From Rhyzopertha dominica (taxonomy: Eukaryota; Arthropoda; Insecta; Coleoptera; Bostrichidae): a stretch of DNA of 64,000 nucleotides. The notes beneath the pieces are model-generated. The model searched no databases. It saw only the letters and a program-made list of their open reading frames with translations, and had not been told where the DNA came from. The position numbers were made by a program, and so were the translations under genes. Positions 22,880 through 34,284 of this stretch are shown here, in pieces; positions within the stretch are counted from its first letter, which is position 1; each line of letters opens with the position of its first letter. The stretch spans positions 15,024,392 to 15,088,391 of the forward strand of contig QCXZ01000003.1 of the NCBI GenBank assembly GCA_025024175.1, in the 5' to 3' direction.

Positions 22880-24848
22880 GCTTTCACAGCCTGCAATATT
22901 ACCATTATTATTGTTACCTATACCAGCCCCTTCGTGTTTTTCTGGAAACAGAACAATGAATAGCAATTCAAGTTACATCCAGTTTCACTTAAGTGGAACA
23001 TGAGATCAGTTGTATGTTCTATAATAAACACAAAGTTTCACTTCGCATGTACGATGCAGANGAATACATCAAAGCATTCAAAACTACATCCCAAANATGC
23101 CCCATATTAAAAAGTATAATTCCGTTATATTAAAAGTTTTATTCGTACGGCAGCATATGGACAACACAAGCGGAGCAAGGATTTCTCGCACAGAAAAACC
23201 TTCTACAATCACGCGGAACGCGGAATGAAAACCCCAGAGCCCCACATTAAAAAGCTAGAGAAAAGAAAACTAATATTTCAGGACCAGCAACTTCGGTATT
23301 ATTACAAAGTTTTTTGGTCCAGACTCCGGAAGTCGACGAGATTTTAAAGGTCTTATATATTATTAAAATAGGGTAGCCAATATTGATTTATACAGGATTA
23401 CCGTGGAAGGAAACGTAAATTATGTTCCAGGGCATTAGGCGGTCGCAGTAAGTCAAACTTTAAGCTTCGAGGCGTTAAAGGTGTGGTGTTACTGCTGTTT
23501 ATTACCGTATCTGACTATAATGGTCTATAGAAGACACCATATGGCCGAATTTATGACGACCGAAGCTGCAAAATATAACGGACTAACTTCGGCTTCAACT
23601 CCGAGTGTTATAAAACGGTAGAGATGATCTCACCTTAACACCGGGTATATCCATAAATGATTAAATAATACTGCTTTAGGCAAGGGTTGGTTACGATGAT
23701 GTCACACATGGTGCTTTAATATGTAAGGATTTTGAAATTCACCAGAATGAAATATTTTTCAGTGCTATATTTAATAATGAATTTATCGCCGGATGTGCTT
23801 GCAATGGTTTGTATTCATTACCACAAGGTTACAAATATCCCACTGCTTAGTTTTACTTCCACATCCAAAGCATGGGAAGTACTGTATCGCGAAAAAAATT
23901 TGAGCAAAAACAAATTTGTTGTCTGTGTGTCTGTGGTTTTGTTTGTGGACACGATAACTTTCAAAGACTTAATATATGAACTTGAAATTTGGCAAACGTA
24001 TAAATCTCAAATACCCAAAGCGACCTATTGTTTGTGGGGTAAGTAGGGTATCGGGAAGAGGGCGAAATGGGGGGTAACCACCCTTTTTGCAAATTTATAT
24101 TTTTATATTTTTTTTTGGTTTTATATGATTAGTAGTATAACTGTGAGTATTATTCGTTCTTATAAATTTTCGGTGCAGCAAACTGTTTAGAAGATATTAG
24201 CAAAAATAGTCACTTAAAGAAAACGGTTTTTCCTCTTCGAATATATTTAATATATTCAAAAAATTAAAATACCATCAGATAGGAAATAAAATTTCTCACA
24301 CAAAGTGTTTTAGAAAATTTACCCAAAATTTTGACATTTTCGAAATATTTCCAAAAAATTTGGAAAAAACGATTTTAAAAATTTATATATTTTTGCTAAT
24401 ATCACGAGTACTGTTTGTCTTAGAAAAAAATGAGTAGAGAGAAAAAATGCTCGAAATCTAATTATTAATCGTATAGTATAAGAAATCAAACGTAAATGTC
24501 ATTTTGACAGTTGGTTGTGGAAGTATTGATTCAATTTGCAGCAGTTTTTAATTAAGTGGCATTCTCGGGTACTGTTCGCAAGTTATAAAATATTTTAAGC
24601 TCGATAAGCATCACTAGTGTTTTCCGATCCGTTGCTAATCTTCTGTGTAAGCAATTCCGGGTGCTTACTTTGCATAAACTGTTTTCATAACATATATATT
24701 AGAATTTTCTAAGCTATGTTATCCCGTGAATATTATTTAAAACATAGAAACGTTTTTATATCTGACAAAACATCTGGCAGTGACGTGTAGGAGCATTCGG
24801 CAGTCTAACGAGTCTGGAAGTGCATGCCCACTATCGCGGTGACGTCTA
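22880..24848. other. No recognised feature
   Basis: AT-rich. The ORF at 23732-24046 (plus) has no recognised domain. Homopolymer and A/T tracts occur near 24100-24120. Single Ns lie at 23061 and 23096. Confidence 0.4.
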
Positions 24849-24856
24849 GATAGAAG

Positions 24857-25703
24857 CAGTGATGGGCATTTACGCGTAAATTACAATTTTCTACGTTACA
24901 CGCGTAGAAAACGTAGATAAAGCACTTTGGCGTAGATTTTGAGTAGAAAATGTAAGACGAGTATATTATGGCTAAAATGTATCAGGTACACGCTAAACCT
25001 AAGCATAAATTATCTTGTTTCTAATTTTCCTGCCTTGCGTGTTTCTACATGTGTCAAGTTCCTTAAAATGTTTAAGATTTAATAAAGTTTTTTTAGTATC
25101 TATATTACAAACTTACACAACATATTTTAGTCATCATAACATTCAAGCGGTTTTCTTGCTTCTTTATTCTGTTATTATTATATCTATTGAATTCGGAACC
25201 GGCGCATACATGTTGATATATCTCCAAAGAAACTACCACTTGCTCTCCTTGCTGTTTTAGATCGATGTGCCTAGATCAGCAAATAGAAGTGCTTGTATAC
25301 CCTCTCAATATAGCACAATAAAGTTGAGCTACGATTAAAAAGGTTGCTACAAAAGAACAATGGTGGCGTATGAAATTGCCTGTCTATATCATTTTATAAA
25401 GAGGAAAAACAATAAAATCGCTGTTTACAATCATGGAGGAATCCATTTGACCGATTCAGGTCTCGAAAGTGACTATGACGACATGCTTACCCTGCTTAGT
25501 CTGGTTTTCTGGTTATAATTAACGTATGCCCAATTGCCCAAACAAATTATTATTGTTTAGACATGTCTAAACTAAATATTTCAATATTTCTGTTTATCTA
25601 CGCAATGATATAATCTACAGTAGACTTTCGAGGTAGAATATTACATAGTTTACGCGTAGATAATAGCGTAATCTACATGGCGTATTTTACGCGCCCATCA
25701 CTG
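24857..25703. mobile_element. Non-autonomous hAT transposon with perfect target duplication
   Basis: The ends are CAGTGATGGGC (24857-24867) and its exact reverse complement GCCCATCACTG (25693-25703), which fits the hAT terminus style. The eight bases GATAGAAG lie directly outside both ends (24849-24856 and 25704-25711), a perfect hAT-size target duplication. Subterminal regions are full of ACGCGTAGA / TCTACG repeats on both sides (about 24868-24950 and 25595-25692), the kind of array bound by hAT transposases. The 847-bp body has no recognisable transposase; ORF 25015-25260 is unremarkable. Confidence 0.9.
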
Positions 25704-25999
25704 GATAGAAGCCGAACGATACGAATGGAGTGTTACGGCATGGCATACAATTAAAGATTTGCTGTGTGATTTCAGGGGCATTTAACACTTGCCGTTGTCT
25801 TTGAAGGCCATCACTTTCGCAGCAGTTGCTTCCTTCTAAAAATACTGCTGCTTTTAGATGAGCGAGTGGGCATTAAATTATTTGTAAATGTAGACATTAA
25901 GTATTACCTCATGCACACGCCAACTATACAAGTTAATACACGGTTGTAACAAAAGCAATCTGTAAGGGAAACCTGTAAACAGGATAATTAAAAATACTA

Positions 26000-26312
26000 C
26001 CCCAGTAATATCTTATAATTAGTGTAAATCGAAGCAATGTCAGTACTTGAATTCAAAGATGCTTCGGTGGATCTAAACTTATTAACTAAAATACTCTCCA
26101 AAACCAACCTTCTAAACAAATCGTCTTCCTTACACAATATTCTGTATTATCCAAATCAAAAATGTGGCCGGTGCTCACAGAGTGGTCGCGTAGGGCAGAA
26201 TGATTAGAATTGAAATTATTTATGTCTACTCAGATACTGTTTGGTTTCACTAATATAACAAATACTAGCAACACAACTATTAAAAATTAAATAAACTATT
26301 CCGCTGTTGAGA
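26000..26312 (-). pseudogene. PLE GIY-YIG domain relic
   Basis: Minus-strand frames give SGIVYLIFNSCVASICYISE followed by TKQYLSR, a GIY-YIG start with YIG changed to YIS. After a stop and frameshift come NHSALRDHSVSTGHIFDLDN (H and DTGH-type segment) and RRLVLESILVNK with SSTDIASIY, matching the KR.FLES.HI...SDI...Y tail of PLE1. The RT part is absent: at about 26312 the sequence changes into copia RNase H in the same orientation. Confidence 0.7.
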
Positions 26313-26314
26313 AA

Positions 26315-26760
26315 CATCAGTTTCATCCTTTAAACTGGAGAAGAGCAGTTCTTGAAGGAATCTCTGCATGTGTAACGCTTCCTTCATGGCATCACTGAGA
26401 GCCCTGTATTCCGTAGCAGAAAGGGCAACTGTGCGTTTCCCAAACTGTACCACTGCCACCTAACAAGTATACATACCCAGTGAGTTAGCGTCTGTCTTTA
26501 ATTGAGCCACCCCAGTCAGAGTCCACATATTCCCTCGGAACACCTCCACTAATTTGTTCCCTTTAAATATCGTAACACTCTTGGGTGCATTCCCATGAAT
26601 TTTCCCGAAATAATTATTGAACTGAACTAAAACGCTCGATGCATGCGCAATATCTGGACTTGTAGCAACTGATAAGTGTAGTAGACAACCAACTAACTCT
26701 CGATATGGTGGTTTCGGGCCATCTTCAATATTCCACGGTTCGCTTCAGTTGGTTTTATTC
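26315..26760 (-). pseudogene. Ty1/copia pol relic: RT end and RNase H
   Basis: The minus strand encodes PYRELVGCLLHLSVATSPDI, HASSVLVQFNNYFGKIH and SVTIFKGNK, the copia RT-to-RNase H connection. In a second frame follow EYVDSDWGGSIKDRR and TGYVYLLGGSGTVWE, the first part of RNase H. Back in the first frame are TVALSATEYRALSDAMKEAL and FLQEL. One stop and at least two frame changes make it non-functional. No LTRs were seen nearby. Confidence 0.8.
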
Positions 26761-29367
26761 CAACACTCAGGATGTTGCAATATGAAACACTTTGGCGAGC
26801 GCGATGTACTTTTTTCTTATTCATAATAGAGATTGCATTTTTTTTACCAAAGTGGTGCTGAAAAATACACCTCTCGAAGAAAATATTATGTGCAGTTTAT
26901 GCGCTATTACAGGACGCGGTCAAGTATTGGCACCTCTAAAAATAATAAAAAATTGTAGGTGTATTTTAACATGTACATGTCTAATAGATTTTAGAAAAAC
27001 TTTACAGCTTTTTCTGTAATTCATAAGTAATTCTCAGTGTTCGCAATTTATTATTTACTGTATTAAGACCAAACTCGCACATTGTTCTTTCTTGTACCTC
27101 ATACGTCTTATTCGGTGCTAGCTCCTAGCTCCACCGTTACCTATGGACACGCTTTTTGCGAAAGCAATTCCGCTAGGAAATTAGTTCCTGGAACTAGTTC
27201 CTCAACCGGACCGAGACCTGAGGAACTAGTTCCCTTCAAGTAACTAAATGTCACCTTTAGTTTGCAGTTCGCACTATACTTAATTCGGAATCCACAATAA
27301 AAGTTCTCTGGCGACTCGACTGACTTGAACAATTGATTTTTTGCAGTTCGGTTCATACAACTTGCTAAAGATCCGACAAAGTATGCCGCCGCACTTTATA
27401 TCGCGCCGCGAAGTCACATAAGTTACCCTTACAACTAAATGAGTTAATCAAATAGAACTGCATCTAATATTAATGCATTACAAGCTCCAGCCATTAAGAC
27501 TTCTTTTTAGGTTACTACTGATCAAGTTTTTTCTGTTCTTTAATAACTTACTCCAATAAACATAAATACTAAAGTTTGTTTAAACAGGACGATTATAACT
27601 GGATGTTGCTGTTTCTACCTCGAAATATTCTAAAATATTAAGTATTAAATACTAGAGCTTCAGAAACGTCTCACCCTAAAGAAACACCAGGTGTAACTCA
27701 AGCCATGCACCCATTGCCTAATTAGCATGACTCATACAAGTTTTGCTGCTAAACTTCATCCAAACTTTTCCATCACATAAAACAAACATGCATTATGCTC
27801 CATGCACGTTTAAAATTTCAGGAAGCTCTCGAGTTTCGTATTCGCAGAGGCGAGCAAATCATGCATTATTCACCGGAGCACTTGATTTAAAAACTACAAA
27901 CTTTATGCACTAGTCCGATGTAGATCATTTAACTCAGCAGTGACAGCCTTCGGCCGAAACTCCGCCGGTCCAAACTTGGCACAATAGTTATTCGTATAAT
28001 TAATCGGAATCGAACCCCGGCTTACAATTAAAAAAAAGCATGTAGTTCGAAACCCAAAGTTTTAATTAACTTTCTGCTAATCGCCCGCGACTCGCGGGTT
28101 CTCCTCTGGTGGCGCTCCACGGTCGCAGCTCGCGTAACACTACAAAAGGTGTGTAAAAGCTTATAATGCCTGCTACTACGCTAATTTAACTTAGTTATGA
28201 TAAAAGCATAAGCAAACTATACTTTTCTACAGAACGGATGCTGCGTATTGTATTAGGGCAGTAACTGATGAATGGTGTAGCATTATATTCATATGATGAG
28301 TTTCATATACTTTTCAAACGTCATTATTGTTCATATTAAAGATAGCAGATTGGCTTTAAAAACGACGGTCATCAAAGTAACCCTAGGGTTATTTGTAAAT
28401 TAATCTAATCGTTGTACGAATATTTTGCGCCCTGTATCATCATCAACAAAGTAAAATTAATTTGTTGGATGCAGATATGCAGCCTTACTCATAGTCAAGC
28501 TTGTCGTCGTGCCAGCCATTCCACTAAATGTACTAAAAGTGTTGCTATGATAGCTCCCAACTTTAGTAGCTACTAACAAGTGGCGTGCTACTGGCAGATT
28601 AAATATGGCAACAGCGTAATAGTTACTTCAGAGCACATATTACAGTCACTTTTAAGAGTGTATTTGTCTAACACATGATGCTAAAACTATTAGTCTTAGT
28701 ATCATGCTCTATCTGATAAACTGCTTTAAAGTTAGTTCAATGTTCAATAGTTACGTTACTTTTGTATGTTTGTCAAATGCACACGGAGAATGAATAATAC
28801 AAACATGTATTAAATCTCATATACGAAAAAAAAATCTAACTTATACCATATCTGTTTCATTAGAAAGATCATTTTTTATGCTCAAAGTGTGGTCCCTTAT
28901 TATTAAAATAAAACAAATTAATCCATGAGGATGTGCAGTAAGACATGAATTCATTTGTTTATTTTATTAATATGTATTTCAGGTTAAAGGTCGAAAAGAA
29001 CTTTCAACTTGTAGTGATAAGAAATAAAGTCCGTAAACGCAAGTAGTCCGTAGTCCGTAGCCAGTACGGTTTTTTATTTCTTTGTAAATACGGATTGGGT
29101 AGCGATTTAATCACATTTCATTATTATGAAAATGATTAGATAGATCTTGTATGGATAACACCTTGGATGCAAATGTACAATTCGGTAGAAGCTTTTGTTT
29201 GTCCAGTGATATGCTTAAAGCTCTGTTGATCGAAAAGGACATCGCGAACCGACTTGGCCAATCTGTTTCTTGTTTTCGGGAATACGGACCATTAACTGAC
29301 CACCAATGTAAACATTGTTTACATTATAAGAAGTACTTAATTGTGTTTCCAGGACAATATACTTCTG
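26761..29367. other. No recognised gene; GC-richer islands
   Basis: The segment contains a perfect 15-bp inverted repeat (27190-27204 / 27219-27233, core GGAACTAGTTCC). GC-rich non-repetitive sequence at about 27830-28150 includes a tRNA B-box-like string near 28010 without a convincing A box. ORFs around 29151-29300 are unidentified. Confidence 0.4.
27190..27233. repeat. Perfect 15-bp inverted repeat
   Basis: GGAACTAGTTCCTCA (27190-27204) pairs exactly with TGAGGAACTAGTTCC (27219-27233) across a 14-nt loop. Each arm is itself partly palindromic (GGAACTAGTTCC). Function is unknown. Confidence 0.7.
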
Positions 29368-29447
29368 AAAAAAGTATTGCCGGCTTTGACCAGAAATCGA
29401 ACCCGGGACCTTTTGAATGCCGGTCAAATGTGATGGCACTGCAGACA
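29368..29447 (-). repeat. tRNA-derived SINE, family 1, copy 1
   Basis: On the minus strand the order is an A-box-like stretch (TGCAGTGCCATCACATTTGA), TTCAAAAGGTCCCGGGTTCG containing the B-box start GGTTCGA, then GGTCAAAGCCGGCAATACTTT. The same order and wording occur at 38190-38304 and 50480-50585. An exact 18-bp inverted repeat (29329-29346 and 29445-29462, AGAAGTACTTAATTGTGT) brackets it. Confidence 0.7.
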
Positions 29448-29894
29448 CAATTAAGTACTTCTTACAATTGTCGATACCCAATACCATCCCAAAATTGTGT
29501 TTAGATTCAACCCGAAATCGTCGTAGTGTGGCGTTTATGGAATAGATTTGAATAAGCGCCATTGCACAAAAAATACATACGTTGATGTACGAGCCGAGAG
29601 CTCACAATTCAAACTGCAAAATATACTAAATATGTCAGATCTATAGTCATTTTCCTATTAGCGATATATTTTTCTCTGCAGCGCTCATAAATTTGTCAGT
29701 ACATGTTGTCGGACCCTGCATTAGGCAGGGTGGTCCACTGAGTTCATCTATGGATACGCTTTTGGTCGAGAGCTACTAACTTTCTCAAACTACTTAGTGC
29801 TGTAAATTCTTGATAATATTCGATTTGCGAATTTAATGTTCAAGGCGTACATTCTTGGGATTCAAAAGCAACAAAATCGGTTATACAGTCCATC

Positions 29895-30095
29895 AAATAG
29901 TACTGTTAGTAAGAATACTTACTTACTTTCATATACCATTGCTTTGGTATATAAGCAAAACCAGTTCTATGCCGTGTTGTCTACACTAGACCTAAACTGC
30001 ACTGATGAGCTGTAATGACAGCGAAATAGTACTATCTGCAGTTGGTTGAGGTGTAGACAGCACAGCATAGACATGCATTTTAAAATAGTACTGTT
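29895..30095 (+). mobile_element. Hammerhead-bearing short element (retrozyme-like), locus 1
   Basis: The portion 29965-30085 is homologous to 49640-49755. A 13-bp direct repeat AAATAGTACTGTT (29895-29907 and 30083-30095) flanks the 175-bp insert and may be a target duplication. A caution: AAATAGTACT also occurs inside the ribozyme stem III at 30024-30033. No coding sequence is present. The element is read as a non-autonomous retroelement that would depend on another element's RT. Confidence 0.6.
29968..30070 (+). ncRNA. Type I hammerhead ribozyme, locus 1
   Basis: All core parts are present and in order. Stem I inner CTGCA (29997-30001) pairs with TGCAG (30037-30041). The core is CTGATGA (30002-30008). 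Stem II GCTGT/ACAGC (30009-30013 / 30018-30022) is perfect with an AATG loop. GAAA is at 30023-30026. Stem III ATAG/CTAT (30026-30029 / 30032-30035) has a 2-nt loop, and the cleavage base is C30036. Outside an internal loop, stem I continues with GTCTACAC / GTGTAGAC and further pairs out to about 29969/30068. Short stem III with a long open stem I is the type I form known from metazoan satellites, PLEs and retrozymes. Cleavage is predicted between 30036 and 30037 in plus-strand RNA. Confidence 0.88.
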
Positions 30096-33000
30096 GTCAA
30101 AAAATGCTGCTTCGTAATGTAAAATAGTGTTTCACTGCAAGAAATAAAACACAAAGGTATTTAAAAGATTCATTTGGGTATAACCCGTTACAATGGATTT
30201 AAAAATTCACATAATCATGTCTAGTATCATTCAAATACATTGGTGAAATGAATAATTCTAGATACGGCACAGATCAAGCATAATATTTTAATAAAATTAA
30301 ATGTAGGTATCCATCAAGTGACATGTTTTGTTGATTTAGCATTGATATTTCGTAACTAGTTTTGACTGGGCGATTTTTTATGTAGTGAAAGAGCTTAGTA
30401 TGTTTGGTGAAATGATAAAACCTAAAAATATGTTCGTTTCAAAATTTCGATACAAACAAAACTGAGTTAGGCTCCACATAGAGGAATTCATCTATTTCGT
30501 TTTCAACTGCAACACGGTCGAAAAAAACTAAAATCGGCTGCAACCGATGTGTTGTTGCATCGTATCTTTGAACAAACATTATAAAAACTATAATGCATGA
30601 CATTTTGGCAGGTGGGATCGTTAAAAGAAAGGATTTTATCTATTAGTAGAAATACAAAGTAAATGTAAAGAACTAATGTACCTACGAAATGAAAAGTATC
30701 CGTCTATTGTATTTTTTCGTTTATTTATCTATGCAGCCAAATATCCCTGGTCGTAACACATACAATTGCACAAAAGAAAAATAATTCACTATTAATTAAG
30801 TCATTATTGAGTAAACCTCGTATATCAAAGCAGAGATTAAAACCAGAAATCATAATATCTAAATGAGCTTCACGCAGCTCGTTTTGTAACGAAAACGCAT
30901 ATATCCTATTACTAAAAATTCCTGAGACAAAATGTCGTAAACTATATCATTGAACGCTTATCTTAAAGCTGCACAATTTACCTATAGGGCATTTTCTTTT
31001 CATTGAGTAAAACGTAATTTTTTCAGCATATTTGTCGATTGCGTTCACAGACTGACAATGTTGATTTGCTACATATTAGCTGCAATAGAAACTTGAGTTC
31101 TGGCATCCCACTCGAGGCTGGGTCCAGGGACGTCGCGGATTACTGTAGAGATGACTGTGCCTATTGTGGATGGCACTGATGTATCGGGCAAATATCGCAC
31201 CGAGCTCACGGTTTGTATTTCTCCGGCGGTAAATTTGTCTCGGAGACCGATGGCAACAGAAACTTGAAGAGAAGTTAAGGACCACTACTATCTGAAGCGA
31301 GCAGAAATAATGGGTCGCTTTCCTACTGCCCTGTAACACCAGGGGGGAATTACAAAGGGTCACAATAAATAATTTCCGGGTGATAAATAACTACATAAAA
31401 GTGACTATCGCTCTCTTGTTTCTGAGGACGACAAAGGGATTTTTTGCCGAGATGGATGGTGGATGCTAAGACTGCAAAACGCCAGGAGCTGGAAATATTT
31501 GGAGAAGAACCGTCCGCAGAACGAAATCGGGATGAGATCTTGCTTTTTATACTGAATACACATTCTACTGCAAGATTCGATATTTGATTCTGGATAGGCG
31601 CTCCTAAAGAAACAGCCCCAATCTTACTTCCACAAAAATATATGCTAAGCGGAGCAATTTAGTCTGCTGCAATAATTTATGGGAACCAATATATGTAAAA
31701 CATTATGGTTGACGAAAAAAATGCTAAGACATGATCTAAAAAATTCTGTATTGTTTTAATACCGTGTGTACTCAAAGATTATGATGATGGGAGGGATTTA
31801 TGCTGTGCAGAAATATGTCGGGGTTTAAATCTCAGTAACTTTCAAATATCACATGACCTCAGTTATTACAAGTTTTTGAGTGGGTAGCAACCGTGGCACG
31901 TCTTGGTTAAAACAGGATAAAAGCATCTCACTTCTAAACGGTGACTTTTCAACAATCTTAGGCACACTTTATCCGTTCCTTCTAACACAATATGTTTTTA
32001 AGCTATCTTGAGAGAGAGAGGACCTTTAGCCGTGCACTGTATATTCGATTACGTTAAGGCAACGTTGTAAATAGGATCTGTAATAACAAAAAATTGCGCT
32101 ATACAGTTTGAAGGGTATGAAATACTATTAATAAATGTGATTACCTATAATCATGTATTCCTCATTTACCAGTTTAACACGTCTTTCTCATTATTTGTTT
32201 ACAAACTAGTTTCTAACTGTACACCCCCCAAGTTCAGAAATTAATCGTGGAGATCCCTTACTACTTATTCAAATTTATTCCGAGCCCCTAAGAGGGCTAA
32301 GAGTATTTACTGACTCGTTTTGCGATATACCAGTAGTAATAATTGCTTTGACAGTCGATAAACTATGCGAGGCCAATGGAAGGTAATGGTGGGTGAAGCC
32401 GTTGCTATATATGTATATTTCTGCATACATAGGACATTTTCACAAAAACTTTAATTACACAGTATAATTAAATGTATGGAAACAATTCAATATGGGTTCG
32501 GAGACTTCAACTTTTTGATGTTTTATCTAATTTTCAGTTACCTTCCTATACAATCAATTGTTCTTGAAACAAGACATCACTGACATAATGCCCTTAATAC
32601 ATAAATCACTATTACAACTTACTTATCGTTAATAAACAGGTTCATACAGCATCACACAACATCTAAATTCCTTTAATCAAATTGCAATCCACTCAGACTC
32701 GATTTTACAATAGGGTCGTCCCGCACTTTAAACTTTGATAGTTTTAACCTAAGCCTCTTATTGCTTACATCATGAATCTTAAATCCGCCAACAACTACGC
32801 AAAAGGTTCCTAATTTCCGTTATGCGCACTGTTACAGCTCCCTCGGTAACTAGGTGCTCATTGTTGTCAGTTTTATAAATAGCCAGAGAAACACAAATAA
32901 TGCAATGGGAGTGAGAGAGAGGGGCGAAGGTATAAGTATAACCGTCAACGTCAATTTTATAATGTAAACACATGAATAACCTAATTGTTCATCAGCAGTA

Positions 33001-33358
33001 GTATTCTAACAACACGGAACAAAACACTTCTTAACGTAAGCCACTCTGACATTAAAAAAAACAACAGATTACCCAAATACTTCGACAGCTTGCTCCACCA
33101 CTTAATCTGACAAATACGAAACTCGAAAGTTTGACCAAACTATGTAAACAAAAACGCATGGCTAACGTTTTTAGGGTTATTCGTTACACATGTGACACAT
33201 GCAGCACGTGCGAACGTGCGATGTTGTCAGCGGTACTTTACCGTTTTCTTCCTAACAACGGCCAGAGATTGTCCTGACAGTTTCAAAATTTATCATATCG
33301 TTGTCATACGAAAGTATACAAACTAATCATTATCAAGCTTCAAGCGTCGTTTAATTCC
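30096..33358. other. No recognised gene; unexplained block 31080-31560
   Basis: Mostly AT-rich. The 31080-31560 block has higher GC and overlapping open frames on both strands (minus ORF 31076-31363; an open plus-strand frame near 31460-31585) but no domain that can be named. It may be an old transposon piece. Confidence 0.4.
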
Positions 33359-33605
33359 TCATAATAAAAACATAAGTTCTAAAGCAGGTTCGATTGTTAA
33401 AGTGCTTTCGTATTTTAGCAAAAGGCCAGTGAATGCGCTTATTATATTGAACTGTTCATTATAGAATAAACTAACTGAAGGATGATTAAAGTTATTTTCA
33501 CAAATTCGCCTTAAGTTGACCTGGGTATCAATGTCACAATGCCAGTTTACGAGTACATTCCTCGCGGTATCTCGAAAATTTGCCCACATTGGCAACGCGA
33601 CGCAG
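33359..33605 (-). CDS. Candidate 3'-terminal exon of an unidentified gene
   Basis: The minus strand has a long T tract followed by AG (33607-33606), an excellent 3' splice site. An open frame then runs to a TGA at 33361-33359, about 82 residues. The peptide (SCVALPMWANFRDTARNVLV at its start, LRRICENNFNHPSV in the middle, LLLKYESTLTIEPALELMF near the end) has a balanced, protein-like composition rather than the K/N/F/Y bias of random AT-rich ORFs. No family is recognised. It could equally be a piece of an unrecognised transposon. Confidence 0.35.
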
Positions 33606-33894
33606 CTAAAAAAAAATGTAAACAAATATTACTTGCAATGCCGCTAAAGCACTGGCTATTATTGGTGTTTCTCGCTTTCGTCGGCATGCGAACCTTTTAC
33701 GTCATTTCCGTGGCGGAATATCGAGGCATTTGAAACGGATATTGAAAAATCCATACTTTCACATTTTTTTCTCGGCAAAGAAGAACCGGAAAAAATCGCA
33801 AAAAAATATCTTTGTGCTTCAATTTTTATGTACATCTTAAATGTAAAATAAGAAAATGTGGGACGACCCCATTCATATTAGCAGTAGGTTATTT

Positions 33895-34045
33895 TTTTAG
33901 TTAGTTAATGGCCCTGTCAATTTATGACAATCATTATACGGATATGCACACAACACCCATGCCCTAGGCGGGACTCGGACTCGCAACTTCAGGGCCCAGA
34001 TGCAAATACGCTACCTAATGTACCGCCGAAGCCGGCAACAGTAGG
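33895..34045 (-). repeat. tRNA-derived SINE, family 2
   Basis: On the minus strand a tRNA-like head (about 34042-33965) has an A-box-like TACATTAGGTAGCG, an anticodon-arm-like GGGCCCTGAAG and a B-box-like GAGTCCGAGTCC. A non-tRNA body runs to about 33895. It differs from the family at 29.4/38.2/50.5 kb. Confidence 0.6.
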
Positions 34046-34284
34046 TTAATTTGGCCATGTTACCTTTCAATGTCAAATGTCGAGTAGTGGATGCCACATT
34101 TAGGCAATCTATTACTGTCAATATGAATTGTAAAATGGAGACTGAGATGCTTGCAGCTTGTTTGATTGTATTTGGAAGTTCTTAGTTATTGTTGATGATA
34201 TTGTATGAACCTGTTTATTAACGAGAAGTAAGTTGTAAGCATTAATATAGATTGTAGTGTTTTGACGATAAATTCCGTACAGGG

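Noticed and set aside
28005..28020. tRNA or SINE from the B-box-like GGTTCGATTCC on the minus strand
   Set aside because: No A box at a suitable distance and no second copy.
29895..30095. Calling the 13-bp repeat a certain target duplication
   Set aside because: Part of it also occurs in the ribozyme stem III, so an internal origin cannot be excluded.
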